This document shows, piece by piece, positions 6,912 through 14,485 of a DNA stretch of 25,818 bases. The notes under the pieces were generated by a model. It was not told where the DNA came from. It was given only the letters and a program-made list of their open reading frames with translations, and did no database searches. Both the position numbers and the translations under genes were made by a program. This stretch comes from a virus: the IMG/VR virus record IMGVR_UViG_3300030118_000594, positions 1-25,818 of that record; one strand, written 5' to 3'. How positions within the stretch are numbered: position 1 is the first letter of the stretch; each line of letters begins with the position of its first letter.

Positions 6912-7199
6912 ATGGCAAAATACAGGGGAAAAGACGTAAAGCTAAACAAGCCATTTAGATTATCTACAGCCGAATCAAAGCGAAAAAAGTTTGGTGTATA
7001 TGTAAAAAACAAATCTACTGGTAAGATAAACAAAGTTACATTTGGTGCTAGGGGAATGTCTATCAAGAAGAACATACCTGCACGACAGAAATCATTCTTA
7101 GCTAGAATGGGTGGTGTTCTGAAAGAGGTCAAAGGGCAGAAATCTTTATCACCTGCTTTCTGGTCAATTAAAGCTTGGAAAAAAGACTTTCCCCTATAA
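6912..7199 (+). CDS. Very basic small protein 3, DUF6321-like, zinc ligands lost
   Basis: This 95-aa protein matches the short phage family (DUF6321-like, from memory) with the layout 'KLNKP.R......KF.VYV.n..G...KV.FG...M.I......r.kSF.AR......gyWSC..W'. Here one sees KDVKLNKPFR (8-17), KKFGVYVKNKSTGKINKVTFG (25-45), MSIKKNIPARQKSFLARMG (49-67) and FWSIKAWKK near the end. Relatives carry H-x-C and a W-S-C cysteine that probably bind zinc. In this copy they read R-M-G and W-S-I, and the protein has no cysteine at all. A head or DNA-binding role is an inference. It is joined to the minor head gene by TAATG. Confidence 0.78.
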   Translation: MAKYRGKDVKLNKPFRLSTAESKRKKFGVYVKNKSTGKINKVTFGARGMSIKKNIPARQKSFLARMGGVLKEVKGQKSLSPAFWSIKAWKKDFPL

Positions 7200-8101
7200 T
7201 GTCAAAAATATTAGATAAATTAGCTGACCAACACGAACAGCGTATTATTGATGTACTTTATAGGCTAGAAGAAGACGTAATCAGAGAAGTTACAAGAGCC
7301 ACAGGGGGTAAGCTTGTTTCACAAAGATTAGCGATACAACTACAACCTGCAATTAGAAACCTAGTGGAAACCACATTCCTAGACGAAGCGGATACCATCA
7401 TAAATGAAGAATATAACAAGATTGCAAAAGAGGTCTTAGATACTTTTGGAGAGATGCCCATACCCAAGAAGTTTAAAAGCCTAACCAAAGTGGACTTAGC
7501 CACCTTAAATGCTCTCAAAACACAATCATTTAGTGGATTTGAAGATATAGCAGAAAGATTTTTGAAAGTTATCAATGATGAAGTATACCAAAGCACCATA
7601 GCAGGTAGGCCATTTGATGACATGGTGGCTAATATTCGTTCCCATATCAACGGAGTCTATAAGCAATCAAATGTTGCTGAAATAAATGAACTGGTAGACT
7701 TTATAAACGAAAACAAATTCGATAATGCTAAGAAAGCAGAGATAGAGGAAGCGGTCAGAAAGTTACATACACAATACGCTAGTGACAGAGCAGGGAATAA
7801 TCTTAGACGTTACGCAAGTCAGATAGCACATGACTCAGTGATGCAGTTTCATGGACAGTTTACAGTTGCTAAAGCTAAAGACGCAGGGTTGACCCATTAC
7901 AGGTATACAGGCACATTAGTAAGAGATAGTAGACCTTTCTGTAGAGATATGTTAAATAAAACATTAACCGAAAATGAAATTCGGGATATTTGGAATAATC
8001 AAGGGTGGCAAGGCAAGTCCACAGGTGACCCATTCATTGTTCGTGGTGGTTATCGTTGTCGGCACACTTGGATTCCAACTAACCCAGATTGGGATATATA
8101 G
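7199..8101 (+). CDS. Minor head / head morphogenesis protein (Mu gpF / SPP1 gp7-like)
   Basis: ATG 7199 overlaps the previous stop, giving 300 aa; the longer TTG form would run into that gene. The N-terminal two thirds are helical. The C-terminal part has the Phage_Mu_F pattern: LRRYASQIAHDSVMQFHGQF, then YRYTGTLVRDSRPFCRDML (D and C near residues 245-249), then a final GGYRCRHTWIP. These cysteine and histidine residues are the family signature and may bind metal. Such proteins enter the capsid with portal and aid DNA ejection or head assembly. It lies between portal and scaffold, as gp7 does in SPP1. Confidence 0.85.
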   Translation: MSKILDKLADQHEQRIIDVLYRLEEDVIREVTRATGGKLVSQRLAIQLQPAIRNLVETTFLDEADTIINEEYNKIAKEVLDTFGEMPIPKKFKSLTKVDLATLNALKTQSFSGFEDIAERFLKVINDEVYQSTIAGRPFDDMVANIRSHINGVYKQSNVAEINELVDFINENKFDNAKKAEIEEAVRKLHTQYASDRAGNNLRRYASQIAHDSVMQFHGQFTVAKAKDAGLTHYRYTGTLVRDSRPFCRDMLNKTLTENEIRDIWNNQGWQGKSTGDPFIVRGGYRCRHTWIPTNPDWDI

Positions 8102-8110
8102 GAGTTATAA

Positions 8111-8818
8111 ATGGAAGAGAACCAAGTAGACCAGACTACAGAAACAAAAGAAGAAGAAACACCACAAGTAGAAGAAACATCTAGTGAGGTAATGTTTACA
8201 GAAGATGAAATGAATGAAATTGTTAAAAAGCGATTAGGCAAAGAAAGAGGTATATGGTATAAAAAGCTTGGTGTTGAGGACTTTGATACAATTCAAAAAG
8301 CTGTAAAGTCACAAAAGGATGCAGAAGAAAAGCAACGTATTCAAAAGGGTGAGTTTGAGGAAATACTCAAAACAAGAACGCAAGAGTTCAACAAAGAAAA
8401 AGAAAACTTAGAAAGTCAGCTAAGAGATATCAAGATAAACAAGTCGTTATTATCTTCAGCTTCAAAGAATAAAGCTATCAATCCAGACCAAGTAGTTGAG
8501 TTGTTAAAAACTAATATTCAACTTAATGAAAGTGGTAACGTAGAAATTCTTGATAAAAACGGAATAGCACGTTATAGTAAATCGGGTGAACTTTTGACCA
8601 CAGACGAATTAGTGCAAGAGTTTCTTACACAGAACCCTCACTTTGTCAGTGCAACCCCTAGTGGTTCTGGCACAGTGTCAAATGTGGATAGGCAAGAACT
8701 CAACAAGCCTTTAAATCTGAGTGATTTAGACATGAATAACGCAAAAGACAGGGAAGCTTATAGAAAATATAGGAAAGAAAAAATGTCTCAGCCTTTTGTA
8801 ATTAATTCGAAAATATAA
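8111..8818 (+). CDS. Capsid scaffolding protein
   Basis: This 235-aa highly charged protein lies directly upstream of the major capsid gene. An acidic, disordered N-terminus (residues 1-30, rich in E, T, Q) is followed by FTEDEMNEIVKKRLGKERG and a long coiled coil (about 60-110, KDAEEKQRIQKGEFEEIL and onward). A central segment, NPDQVVELLKTNIQLNESGNVEILDKNG, is seen in DUF4355-like/GP20-type scaffolds, and the basic tail AYRKYRKEKM is the usual capsid-binding end. It should line the inside of the prohead and leave before packaging. GGAG at 8101-8104 sets the start. No protease gene is seen, so scaffold exit may not need cleavage. Confidence 0.87.
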   Translation: MEENQVDQTTETKEEETPQVEETSSEVMFTEDEMNEIVKKRLGKERGIWYKKLGVEDFDTIQKAVKSQKDAEEKQRIQKGEFEEILKTRTQEFNKEKENLESQLRDIKINKSLLSSASKNKAINPDQVVELLKTNIQLNESGNVEILDKNGIARYSKSGELLTTDELVQEFLTQNPHFVSATPSGSGTVSNVDRQELNKPLNLSDLDMNNAKDREAYRKYRKEKMSQPFVINSKI

Positions 8819-8843
8819 ATTGTTTTATTTAAAGGAGTAAAAA

Positions 8844-9686
8844 ATGGCAAATGAAACAACCAGTAGTACCATTTCGGAACTCTACACCGAAATTGTAGCC
8901 GAAGCTATGTTCACAGCTAGTGAGCAATCAATCATGAAGGGTCTAGTAAGAAACTACACAATCGCAGGTGGTGGTAAGTCTGTTGAAGTGCCGATTTATC
9001 CAACAGTATCAGCAGCAGCGGTAAGTGAAGCATCTGACCTTTCGAACACAGCTATTAACCCAAGTTCTGTAACTATCACAGCATCAGAAGTTGGTATTAT
9101 GACAACCTTAACTGATTTAGCTAGAAATTCAGCATCAAGAAATGTGGCGCAAGATATTGGGCGAGTTTTCGGAGAAGCTATAGCCAGAAAGATTGATTTA
9201 GACCTAACAGCATTATTTGATGGGTTTTCAACTTCAGTTGGTGGGCAAGATGCAGCACTTTCAGCAGATACAGTTGCACAGGCACACGCTAATTTAAGAA
9301 ATAACTCTGTACCTATGAATGACTTAGCATTAGTTGTTCACCCAATGGTTGCTCATGACCTAAAGAGAGGTATGACAAACACCTATGCAGGTTTAGATAC
9401 TGATATTTCTAATGAAGCGTTGCGAACTGGTTTTATAGGCACTTTGTTTGGTGTTCCAGTATTTGAAACAGCGAATATGGCCAACACAGGAACAACAGGT
9501 GACTATAAGGGTGCAATGTTCCACAGAGATGCTTTAGGATTAGCAATGATGCAAGACCTTAAAATTGAGGTTCAGAGGGATGCTAGTTTGAGAGCAGATG
9601 AGATTGTAGCAACAGCAGTTTATGGTGTTGGAGAGCTACAAGACAGCTATGGAATTGAAATACTAGCCGATTCATCAATCCAGTAA
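8844..9686 (+). CDS. Major capsid protein (HK97 fold)
   Basis: This 280-aa protein has the best ribosome binding site of the head block (AAAGGAG, 8831-8837) and is followed by a strong terminator, as suits the most abundant virion protein. The sequence fits HK97-fold capsids of the P22/N4 gp56-like kind: SVEVPIYPTVSAAAVSEASDL (E-loop region, about 45-65), TITASEVGIMTTLTDLA, then RKIDLDLTALFDGF and the A-domain segment ALVVHPMVAHDLKRG..GFIGTLFGVPVFET (about 160-215). No N-terminal delta domain is present, matching the separate scaffold gene and absent protease. Confidence 0.93.
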   Translation: MANETTSSTISELYTEIVAEAMFTASEQSIMKGLVRNYTIAGGGKSVEVPIYPTVSAAAVSEASDLSNTAINPSSVTITASEVGIMTTLTDLARNSASRNVAQDIGRVFGEAIARKIDLDLTALFDGFSTSVGGQDAALSADTVAQAHANLRNNSVPMNDLALVVHPMVAHDLKRGMTNTYAGLDTDISNEALRTGFIGTLFGVPVFETANMANTGTTGDYKGAMFHRDALGLAMMQDLKIEVQRDASLRADEIVATAVYGVGELQDSYGIEILADSSIQ

Positions 9687-9700
9687 TTTATTTCACTATG

Positions 9701-9722
9701 GGGGTGGGCAACCACCCCTTTT
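9701..9722 (+). terminator. Intrinsic terminator after the capsid gene
   Basis: GGGGTGG (9701-9707) pairs perfectly with CCACCCC (9712-9718) around a GCAA tetraloop of the stable GNRA class, followed by TTTT (9719-9722). Fourteen bases separate it from the capsid stop. It is the only canonical + strand intrinsic terminator I see. It would separate abundant capsid transcripts from the tail genes, probably with partial read-through. Confidence 0.88.
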
Positions 9723-9738
9723 ACTATAGGACTATTTT

Positions 9739-9921
9739 ATGGACACAATTAAATTAGAAAGAAATGGTAGAGTAGTTGTAAGGTCAAAAGCTAACTATGA
9801 AATGAATAAATCAAATTTTGATTTAAGGGGTTTTAAAGAAGCATCTTCAAAGCCTAAACCACAGCCTAAAGTTGACACTCCAAAAGAAGAGAAGAAACCA
9901 GAAACAAAAAAGGCTGAATAA
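9739..9921 (+). CDS. Short protein between capsid and adaptor genes
   Basis: This 60-aa protein starts at ATG 9739 with AGGA (9728-9731) seven bases upstream. The N-terminal half (IKLERNGRVVVRS..NYEMNKSNFDLRGFKE) looks like a small folded domain. The second half (from residue 35) is a disordered K/P/E tail. The short gene at 11307 has a similar plan: small N-terminal domain ending in a G-Y/F-K segment, then a K/E/P tail. Proteins of this size in this position can be head-decoration or connector accessory proteins, but I cannot assign it. It is joined to the next gene by TAATG. Confidence 0.65.
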   Translation: MDTIKLERNGRVVVRSKANYEMNKSNFDLRGFKEASSKPKPQPKVDTPKEEKKPETKKAE

Positions 9922-10397
9922 TGGCTACAACTGAATTTGCCGTTGCAAACGCTGATTTGCAGAAAATCCAACCAGATATTTTAGGTTTTGGAATAACGGA
10001 TTTTGGTGACCAATTACAACTAGCAGAAAATGATGTTCTAAGGCGTGTAAGAGAAGAATGGTGGGAAAGATACAGGCATCAAGTCAGATACAAGGACATT
10101 ACAAAAATAACCACAGTTGAAATGACAAACAGTAAGCTGACCAACTCACAATGGACGCAATCAGTTGTTTATTTGACCTTATGGAAATACGTTTATCCTA
10201 TTTTGACTAAATGGCGTGACCCAGACACAGGAGAGGGCAAAGACACCTTCCAAGTGCAGATTGACTTCTACAGGGATAGATATGAAGAGGAGTTTCAAGC
10301 TGTGTTAAGGGATGGCGTGGAATATGATGAAGATGGTGGTGGTACAGTAAGCGATAGTGAAAAAGAACCACTACATTATTTGAGATTAGTCCGATAA
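9921..10397 (+). CDS. Head-tail adaptor (gp6/gp15-like connector)
   Basis: This 158-aa protein directly follows the capsid region and precedes the neck protein, the position of the head-tail adaptor that docks under the portal. The N-terminus (DLQKIQPDILGFGITDFGDQLQLAENDVLRRVREEW) has the 'DL...yp.i..fg....d...qi..A...v...l' shape of small helical connectors such as SPP1 gp15 and HK97 gp6. An aromatic-rich helical middle (VVYLTLWKYVYPILTKW, about 85-101) and an acidic Gly-rich loop (YDEDGGGTVSDSEKE) follow. The assignment rests on order and overall shape more than on a diagnostic motif. Confidence 0.68.
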   Translation: MATTEFAVANADLQKIQPDILGFGITDFGDQLQLAENDVLRRVREEWWERYRHQVRYKDITKITTVEMTNSKLTNSQWTQSVVYLTLWKYVYPILTKWRDPDTGEGKDTFQVQIDFYRDRYEEEFQAVLRDGVEYDEDGGGTVSDSEKEPLHYLRLVR

Positions 10398-10867
10398 TGG
10401 CAGTTGACGTAAAAGTTGACGTAAATGCTATAGCCGTCACAAACCTATTGAAGAACATAGGTAGGAAACAAAAAGCGGTAATACAGAAATCATTGAACAG
10501 GGTTTCTAATATGGCGGTTCTTATGATTACTAAGCGTACACAGTCTGGTAAGCTACCAGATGGTGGTCAGATGAGGGCATACGCTAAAGGCACAGTAAGA
10601 AGCCGTAAAAAGAGGGGTAGACAGACAGGCTTTGTAGACCTAACAGACACAGGAAAGATGTTTCGTAGCTTAGATTTCAAAACAGGTGGTTTAAAAAGCA
10701 CATTATTCTTCTCAAACATGGAAAGAGCAAAGATAGCAAGTTACCACGATACATTTGGGGTAGGCAAAAGGCGTATTACAAGACCATTCTTTTCTATAGG
10801 CAATAAAGAAGAAGATAAGCTAAAAAAAGAGTTTGCGAGTTTTTATTTCAAAGAAATGCGATTATGA
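10397..10867 (+). CDS. Neck / tail-completion protein (Mu gpG / HK97 gp10-like)
   Basis: This 156-aa basic protein has the hallmark of phage virion-morphogenesis or neck proteins: a central GTVRSRKKRGRQTGFVDLTDTGKMFRSLDF (about residues 66-95) with the L-x-D/x-TG-x-M-x-x-S-L motif. It ends in ITRPFFSIG and a helical tail, as in HK97 gp10-like proteins (the 'R.RPFl' motif). It probably seals or stabilises the join between head connector and tail. It is coupled by TAATG to the adaptor and by ATGA to the tail terminator. Confidence 0.8.
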   Translation: MAVDVKVDVNAIAVTNLLKNIGRKQKAVIQKSLNRVSNMAVLMITKRTQSGKLPDGGQMRAYAKGTVRSRKKRGRQTGFVDLTDTGKMFRSLDFKTGGLKSTLFFSNMERAKIASYHDTFGVGKRRITRPFFSIGNKEEDKLKKEFASFYFKEMRL

Positions 10868-11307
10868 GCAAAAGAGAAAATATAGCAGGTGACATAATTA
10901 CAAAGCTTGATGCGGTGACAAGTCCTATTGAGTTTAAAAAGATTACGAGAGAACCTTTTGAAGTAGAAGAACTTAGTGACGCTCAATTCCCTGCAATGTT
11001 CATTCAATCTGGGGATGAAACAAGGGAAGTATCAAGCATAGGAGATACAGGTGCAGGAACATATAGAGGAACGATAGACTTTCTCATTGTGGCTTTTGGT
11101 AAGGGTACAGATTCAAATATAGACACAGTTCGGAATCAAATTATAGAAGTTGTTGAAGAAACTTTAGATAATGATATAACTAGAAATGGTAATGCTATTG
11201 ATACTCAAATAATCGAAGCATCTACTGATGAGGGTACAATATATCCTTATGGTGGTGTACGAATAACAGCAAGGGTGATATATGAATTTACTAGAGGGAG
11301 TGCATAA
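10864..11307 (+). CDS. Tail terminator protein
   Basis: This 147-aa protein has an alpha/beta layout like tail terminators (lambda gpU, SPP1 gp17): ENIAGDIITKLDAV, then a strand segment with PAMFIQSGDE, GTIDFLIVAFGKG, a helix NIDTVRNQIIEVVEETLDND, and a closing strand YGGVRITARVIYEF. It lies between the neck protein and tail tube genes, as expected for the ring that stops tail-tube growth and joins tail to head. No enzyme motifs are present. Confidence 0.8.
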   Translation: MSKRENIAGDIITKLDAVTSPIEFKKITREPFEVEELSDAQFPAMFIQSGDETREVSSIGDTGAGTYRGTIDFLIVAFGKGTDSNIDTVRNQIIEVVEETLDNDITRNGNAIDTQIIEASTDEGTIYPYGGVRITARVIYEFTRGSA

Positions 11308-11456
11308 TGGCTAAAAATGTGACTATGAAAAAAGGCGAAAGTATTATAAAATGCGTTGAAGACCATGTGGAACATTTTGAAAAAAATGGCTACAAGGTAC
11401 ATGACGAAAAGGCGGTTTCTAAAAAAGTCGAAAAACCTAAAGAAGAAAAGGAGTAA
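11307..11456 (+). CDS. Short K/E-tailed protein before the tail tube
   Basis: ATG 11307 overlaps the tail-terminator stop (TAATG), giving 49 aa. The N-terminal 34 residues (VTMKKGESIIKCVEDHVEHF..NGYKV) form a small domain with a V/I-rich strand and a short helix ending in NGYKV. The last 15 residues are a K/E/P tail. It resembles the 9739 product in plan. Short proteins with an 'N-G-Y/W-K/x-V' ending occur beside neck and tail genes of many phages. The function is unknown. The AAAAGGAG at its end (11446-11453) also serves as the ribosome site for the tail tube gene. Confidence 0.65.
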   Translation: MAKNVTMKKGESIIKCVEDHVEHFEKNGYKVHDEKAVSKKVEKPKEEKE

Positions 11457-11461
11457 ATTAA

Positions 11462-11848
11462 ATGGCTACACATCACGGAAAAGAAGGGGTTGTTCATGTT
11501 GGGGGTACTGCGATTGGTAACGCAACAGGCTTCACCATAGACACTACACATGATGTAGTTGAGGACACAGCGTTAGGTGCTTCAATGAAATCATACTTAG
11601 TCGGTAGGGGTACATTCACTGCAACTATAGATATGAACTTTGATGAAACGGATTCTGGTCAAACAACATTAGTTCAAGGTGCTAGTGCTAGTTTTGAGTT
11701 CATGCCAGAAGGAAGTGCATCTGGAGATAGAAAGTTTTCTGGAACTGGTATCGTAACTGGAATGTCTGTAGGTGTTACATTAGATGGTGTAACAACTAGA
11801 ACTGTTTCTTTACAAGGTAATGGTGGGTTGACCATAGGAACAGTCTAA
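11462..11848 (+). CDS. Major tail (tube) protein
   Basis: This 128-aa beta-rich protein has strong ribosome signals and sits just before the G/G-T chaperone pair and the tape measure, the fixed place of the tail tube gene. The sequence (GKEGVVHVGGTAIGNATGFTIDTTHDVVEDTALGASMKSYLVG, then FTATIDMNFDETDSGQTTL and VTLDGVTTRTVSLQGNGGL) has alternating short strands, as in tube proteins with an IgG-free single domain. Many copies stack as hexameric rings around the tape measure. Confidence 0.88.
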   Translation: MATHHGKEGVVHVGGTAIGNATGFTIDTTHDVVEDTALGASMKSYLVGRGTFTATIDMNFDETDSGQTTLVQGASASFEFMPEGSASGDRKFSGTGIVTGMSVGVTLDGVTTRTVSLQGNGGLTIGTV

Positions 11849-11849
11849 A

Positions 11850-12203
11850 ATGTCAGACCAATCAATTGACTACTTTGATGGTATTCGTGACCATTTTAGT
11901 CAGCTAGACACACAGATAATCGAAGTTCCAGAGTGGGGTTTGACTGGCGATAAAGCTATTTATACCAAACCTTTCAATATGCTTGAGAAACAAAAGATAT
12001 TCAAGGGTGCTACGAATACTGATTTGCTTGTACTCATTGACGTTATCATTGAAAAAGCGTTAACGAAAGATGGCGATAAGATGTTTAACGCAAAGCATAT
12101 TTTGGCCTTCAAAACAAAAGCTGACACAAATGTAATCGCAGACGTTGCCACAAAGATAATGGGAACAGGAAATGAAAATATTGAGGATTATAAAAAAAAC
12201 TAA
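11850..12203 (+). CDS. Tail assembly chaperone, short form (G-like)
   Basis: This is the 117-aa unshifted product, ending at TAA 12201-12203 directly after the slippery sequence. It starts MSDQSIDYFDGIRDHF and is mainly helical from residue 45 (LEKQKIFKGATNTDLLVLIDVIIEKALTKDGDKMF), with an acidic ending NENIEDYKKN. G-type chaperones bind tape-measure and tube subunits during tail assembly and are not kept in the virion. The evidence is its place between tube and tape measure, its size, and the frameshift described in the next entry. Confidence 0.85.
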   Translation: MSDQSIDYFDGIRDHFSQLDTQIIEVPEWGLTGDKAIYTKPFNMLEKQKIFKGATNTDLLVLIDVIIEKALTKDGDKMFNAKHILAFKTKADTNVIADVATKIMGTGNENIEDYKKN

Positions 12204-12373
12204 AGAATGACGCAGAGCTGCATAATATCTTTGGTTTAGCCGAAAAACTACACAAGACAGTTTCCGAAATCTTGCAAATGTCAGTTGAAGAATTTAATAT
12301 GTGGATTGCTTTCTTTCAAATCCAACATGAAGAACGAGAACGACAAGAACGACTAGCAAAGGCAAGTAGATAA
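11850..12373 (+). CDS. Tail assembly chaperone, -1 frameshifted long form (G-T-like)
   Basis: After decoding through AAC at 12198-12200, a -1 slip makes reading continue CTA AAG AAT from 12200 to a TAA at 12371-12373. This adds 57 residues for a total of 174 aa. The extension (NDAELHNIFGLAEKLHKTVSEIL...VEEFNMWIAFFQIQHEE) is clearly coding: helical, with the aromatic 'eW.a.f.i' motif usual in T-domains of tail chaperones. It has no start codon or ribosome site of its own. The T part contacts the tape measure, and the ratio of the two forms matters in lambda. The tape-measure gene starts at the next base. Confidence 0.88.
12194..12200 (+). promoter_or_regulatory. Slippery heptamer A AAA AAC for -1 frameshifting
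   Basis: In the zero frame the codons are AAA (12195-12197) and AAC (12198-12200), preceded by A 12194, an exact X XXY YYZ heptamer inside a run of eight A's (12192-12199). The zero-frame stop TAA comes next. GAGG at 12183-12186 lies eight bases upstream of the heptamer and could act as an internal Shine-Dalgarno stimulator. Confidence 0.85.
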
Positions 12374-14485
12374 GTGGCAACAAAACAAGTAAATATAGAC
12401 ATCATAGCGAAGGACAAGACCAGACAGGCTATGAAGTCAGCGTCAACAGGTCTTAACAACTTAAAAAAATCTGTTTTCAATTTACAAACTGCCCTTATAG
12501 GAATAGGTGGCTCATTAGTCGCTAAAAGTTTTCTTGATACAGCAAGAGAAACGGAAAGACTACAAGTACGATTTAAGTTTCTATTTGATGATGTAAGAGA
12601 GGGCGAAAAAGCCTTTAGAGGTCTTACAGAATTTGCAAGTAAAGTACCTTTCAGCCTAGAGGAAATACAAAGGGGTGCAGGTAATCTAGCTGTCGTTTCT
12701 CAAAGTGCTGAAGAAATGAATAGATTACTGGCTATTACTGGCGATTTAGCTGTAGCAGGTGGTTTAGACTTTCAAACAACAGCAGAACAATTACAAAGAG
12801 TATTCTCAAGTGGTATTGCGTCAGCAGAACTTTTTAGAGAAAGAGGTGTTAGCGAAATGCTTGGGTTTCAATCTGGTGTTTCGGTAAATGCAGAGAAATC
12901 CAAAAAACACATTATAGATATTTTTGAAGAGGGCAGTAAATCCTTTGTTGGTGGCAGTCAAGTGATGGCAACAACCTTTGATGGGGTTGTGTCTATGATT
13001 GGCGATAAAGTAAGAACATTCAAACAAAGTGTAATGGATGCAGGGCCATTTGAAGCCTTAAAAGGCTCTGCACAACTGTTAGATGAGGCATTAACAAAAA
13101 ACTTTGGTAGTATCGAAAAATCAGCCGAACTTGTAGGAGATGCCATTGTAGGAACAACTGTTAGAACGCTTTTATTTGCATCAGAAGTTCTTGATACCTT
13201 TAGACCAATTTTTAAATTTTTAGGTGATGGGGTAGCAAATCTAGTAAATTTTGTTAGAGCATTGCCACCACCAATAGACTCTTTGGGTGTTATTGGCTTC
13301 TTAATGCTTGGGAAAAAAGGCAAATTAGCAGTTGGTGTTATAGCAACTCAAATTGATAAAATAAGAGGAATGATTGCATCTCTTATTGATGCAGAAATTA
13401 AAGTTCAAGAAACAATGGGCAACCTCATTCCAGACTTTATGAAAACTGATGCTGACATCAAAGCTATGGATGATAGGCTAAAAGCTCTTAAAAAAAGAGC
13501 AGAGGAGTTAAGGCAACCTTTTGGAAAAGTGAATGAAATAGTTGAAGAAACTGGTCAAACAGGAAAAGTCGTTTTTGAAAATTTAGGTGTAGAAATTGAC
13601 AGAGCAAGAGTAAGAGAAGAGGGATTTACTGGTGCGTTTTTTGAACAACTTGAAGCTTTAGAAAAAATCCTACAAAAAAATAAAGAAAGAAAAAAAGTTG
13701 CAACTGAAACGTCAAATGCAACTGTAACAGGTTTAGGAAACGAAAAAAAAGCACTGATGTCACTAGCAGAAGCACAAAAAGAAGCTACCAAAGCTGTTCA
13801 AGATGCGTTATCAGCTTCAGCACTGCCAACTATGGACACAGGCTTATTCTCAAACTTTTCTAAGGGTTTCAAGGAGGTTGCGGAATCACAAAAGGCAATT
13901 TTTACACAAATGCGTGATATAGGTGCATCAACATTTGATAGGTTAAAATCATCACTCACAGATTTTGTAATGACAGGCAAATTAAGTTTCGCTGATTTAG
14001 GCACTTTTGTAGTTCGGTCAATGGTTGAAATGCTTATAGGTGAAGCCATAAAGAATGCAATGAAAGGGTCGTTAGCAATGTTTAAAGCACAATCCATTAA
14101 GAAGGCCTTTATAAGCCTTTACGAGGGTGCTATGAAGACTTTTGCTTCCATACCCTTCCCCTTTAATATCGGTGCTGTAGGCGGTGCTTTGGCTTTTGGA
14201 GCAAGTATAATAAATAAGATAAAAGGTTTTGAAAAGGGGGGTAGACCGCCAGTGGGACAACCAAGCATTGTTGGGGAAAAAGGTGCAGAACTCTTTGTAC
14301 CAGACCAAGCGGGAACAGTCGTACCAAATGACAAGCTAGGCATGGGTAAAGAGGTCACAGTAAACTTCAACATAAGCACAGTAGATGCTAGAGGTTTCAA
14401 CGAATTATTGGTTAATAGTAGAGGTGTAATTGTAAACCTTATTAATAGTGCGGTAAACGAAAAGGGAAGAATGGCAGTCATATGA
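12374..14485 (+). CDS. Tape measure protein
   Basis: This 703-aa protein starts at GTG immediately after the chaperone stop, with AAAGG (12358-12362) upstream. The N-terminus (VNIDIIAKDKTRQAMKSASTGLNNLKKS) is the usual tape-measure opening, followed by FASKVPFSLEEIQRGAGNLAV and LAITGDLAVAGGLDFQTTAEQLQR, typical of the conserved core. Long helices run through 330-480, and a hydrophobic segment (FNIGAVGGALAFGASIINKI, about 597-616) precedes the common Gly-rich ending FEKGGRPPVGQPSIVGEKGAELFVPD. At the known ratio of about 0.15 nm per residue, the tail would be near 100 nm. It carries no peptidase or lysozyme motif. It fixes tail length and is ejected with DNA. Confidence 0.94.
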   Translation: MATKQVNIDIIAKDKTRQAMKSASTGLNNLKKSVFNLQTALIGIGGSLVAKSFLDTARETERLQVRFKFLFDDVREGEKAFRGLTEFASKVPFSLEEIQRGAGNLAVVSQSAEEMNRLLAITGDLAVAGGLDFQTTAEQLQRVFSSGIASAELFRERGVSEMLGFQSGVSVNAEKSKKHIIDIFEEGSKSFVGGSQVMATTFDGVVSMIGDKVRTFKQSVMDAGPFEALKGSAQLLDEALTKNFGSIEKSAELVGDAIVGTTVRTLLFASEVLDTFRPIFKFLGDGVANLVNFVRALPPPIDSLGVIGFLMLGKKGKLAVGVIATQIDKIRGMIASLIDAEIKVQETMGNLIPDFMKTDADIKAMDDRLKALKKRAEELRQPFGKVNEIVEETGQTGKVVFENLGVEIDRARVREEGFTGAFFEQLEALEKILQKNKERKKVATETSNATVTGLGNEKKALMSLAEAQKEATKAVQDALSASALPTMDTGLFSNFSKGFKEVAESQKAIFTQMRDIGASTFDRLKSSLTDFVMTGKLSFADLGTFVVRSMVEMLIGEAIKNAMKGSLAMFKAQSIKKAFISLYEGAMKTFASIPFPFNIGAVGGALAFGASIINKIKGFEKGGRPPVGQPSIVGEKGAELFVPDQAGTVVPNDKLGMGKEVTVNFNISTVDARGFNELLVNSRGVIVNLINSAVNEKGRMAVI

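Noticed and set aside
7258-7650. 130-codon open frame on the minus strand
   Set aside because: Antisense to the minor head gene, no ribosome site, composition of a shadow frame.
3478-9703. ACTATGGGG occurring at 3478-3486 and 9695-9703, both in gaps
   Set aside because: Nine bases in two places without further shared sequence; the second copy is partly the terminator stem.
9724-9732. ACTATAGGA resembling the T7 promoter core
   Set aside because: Only about nine bases match, no T7-like RNA polymerase is seen, and AGGA is better explained as the ribosome site for ATG 9739.
9799-9808. TGAATAAATC, matching part of the 35-bp repeat
   Set aside because: Ten A/T-rich bases inside a coding region without the rest of the element.
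12201-12373. Apparent broken or missing gene between the chaperone stop and tape measure
   Set aside because: Explained by a -1 frameshift at A AAA AAC; the -1 frame is open to 12373.
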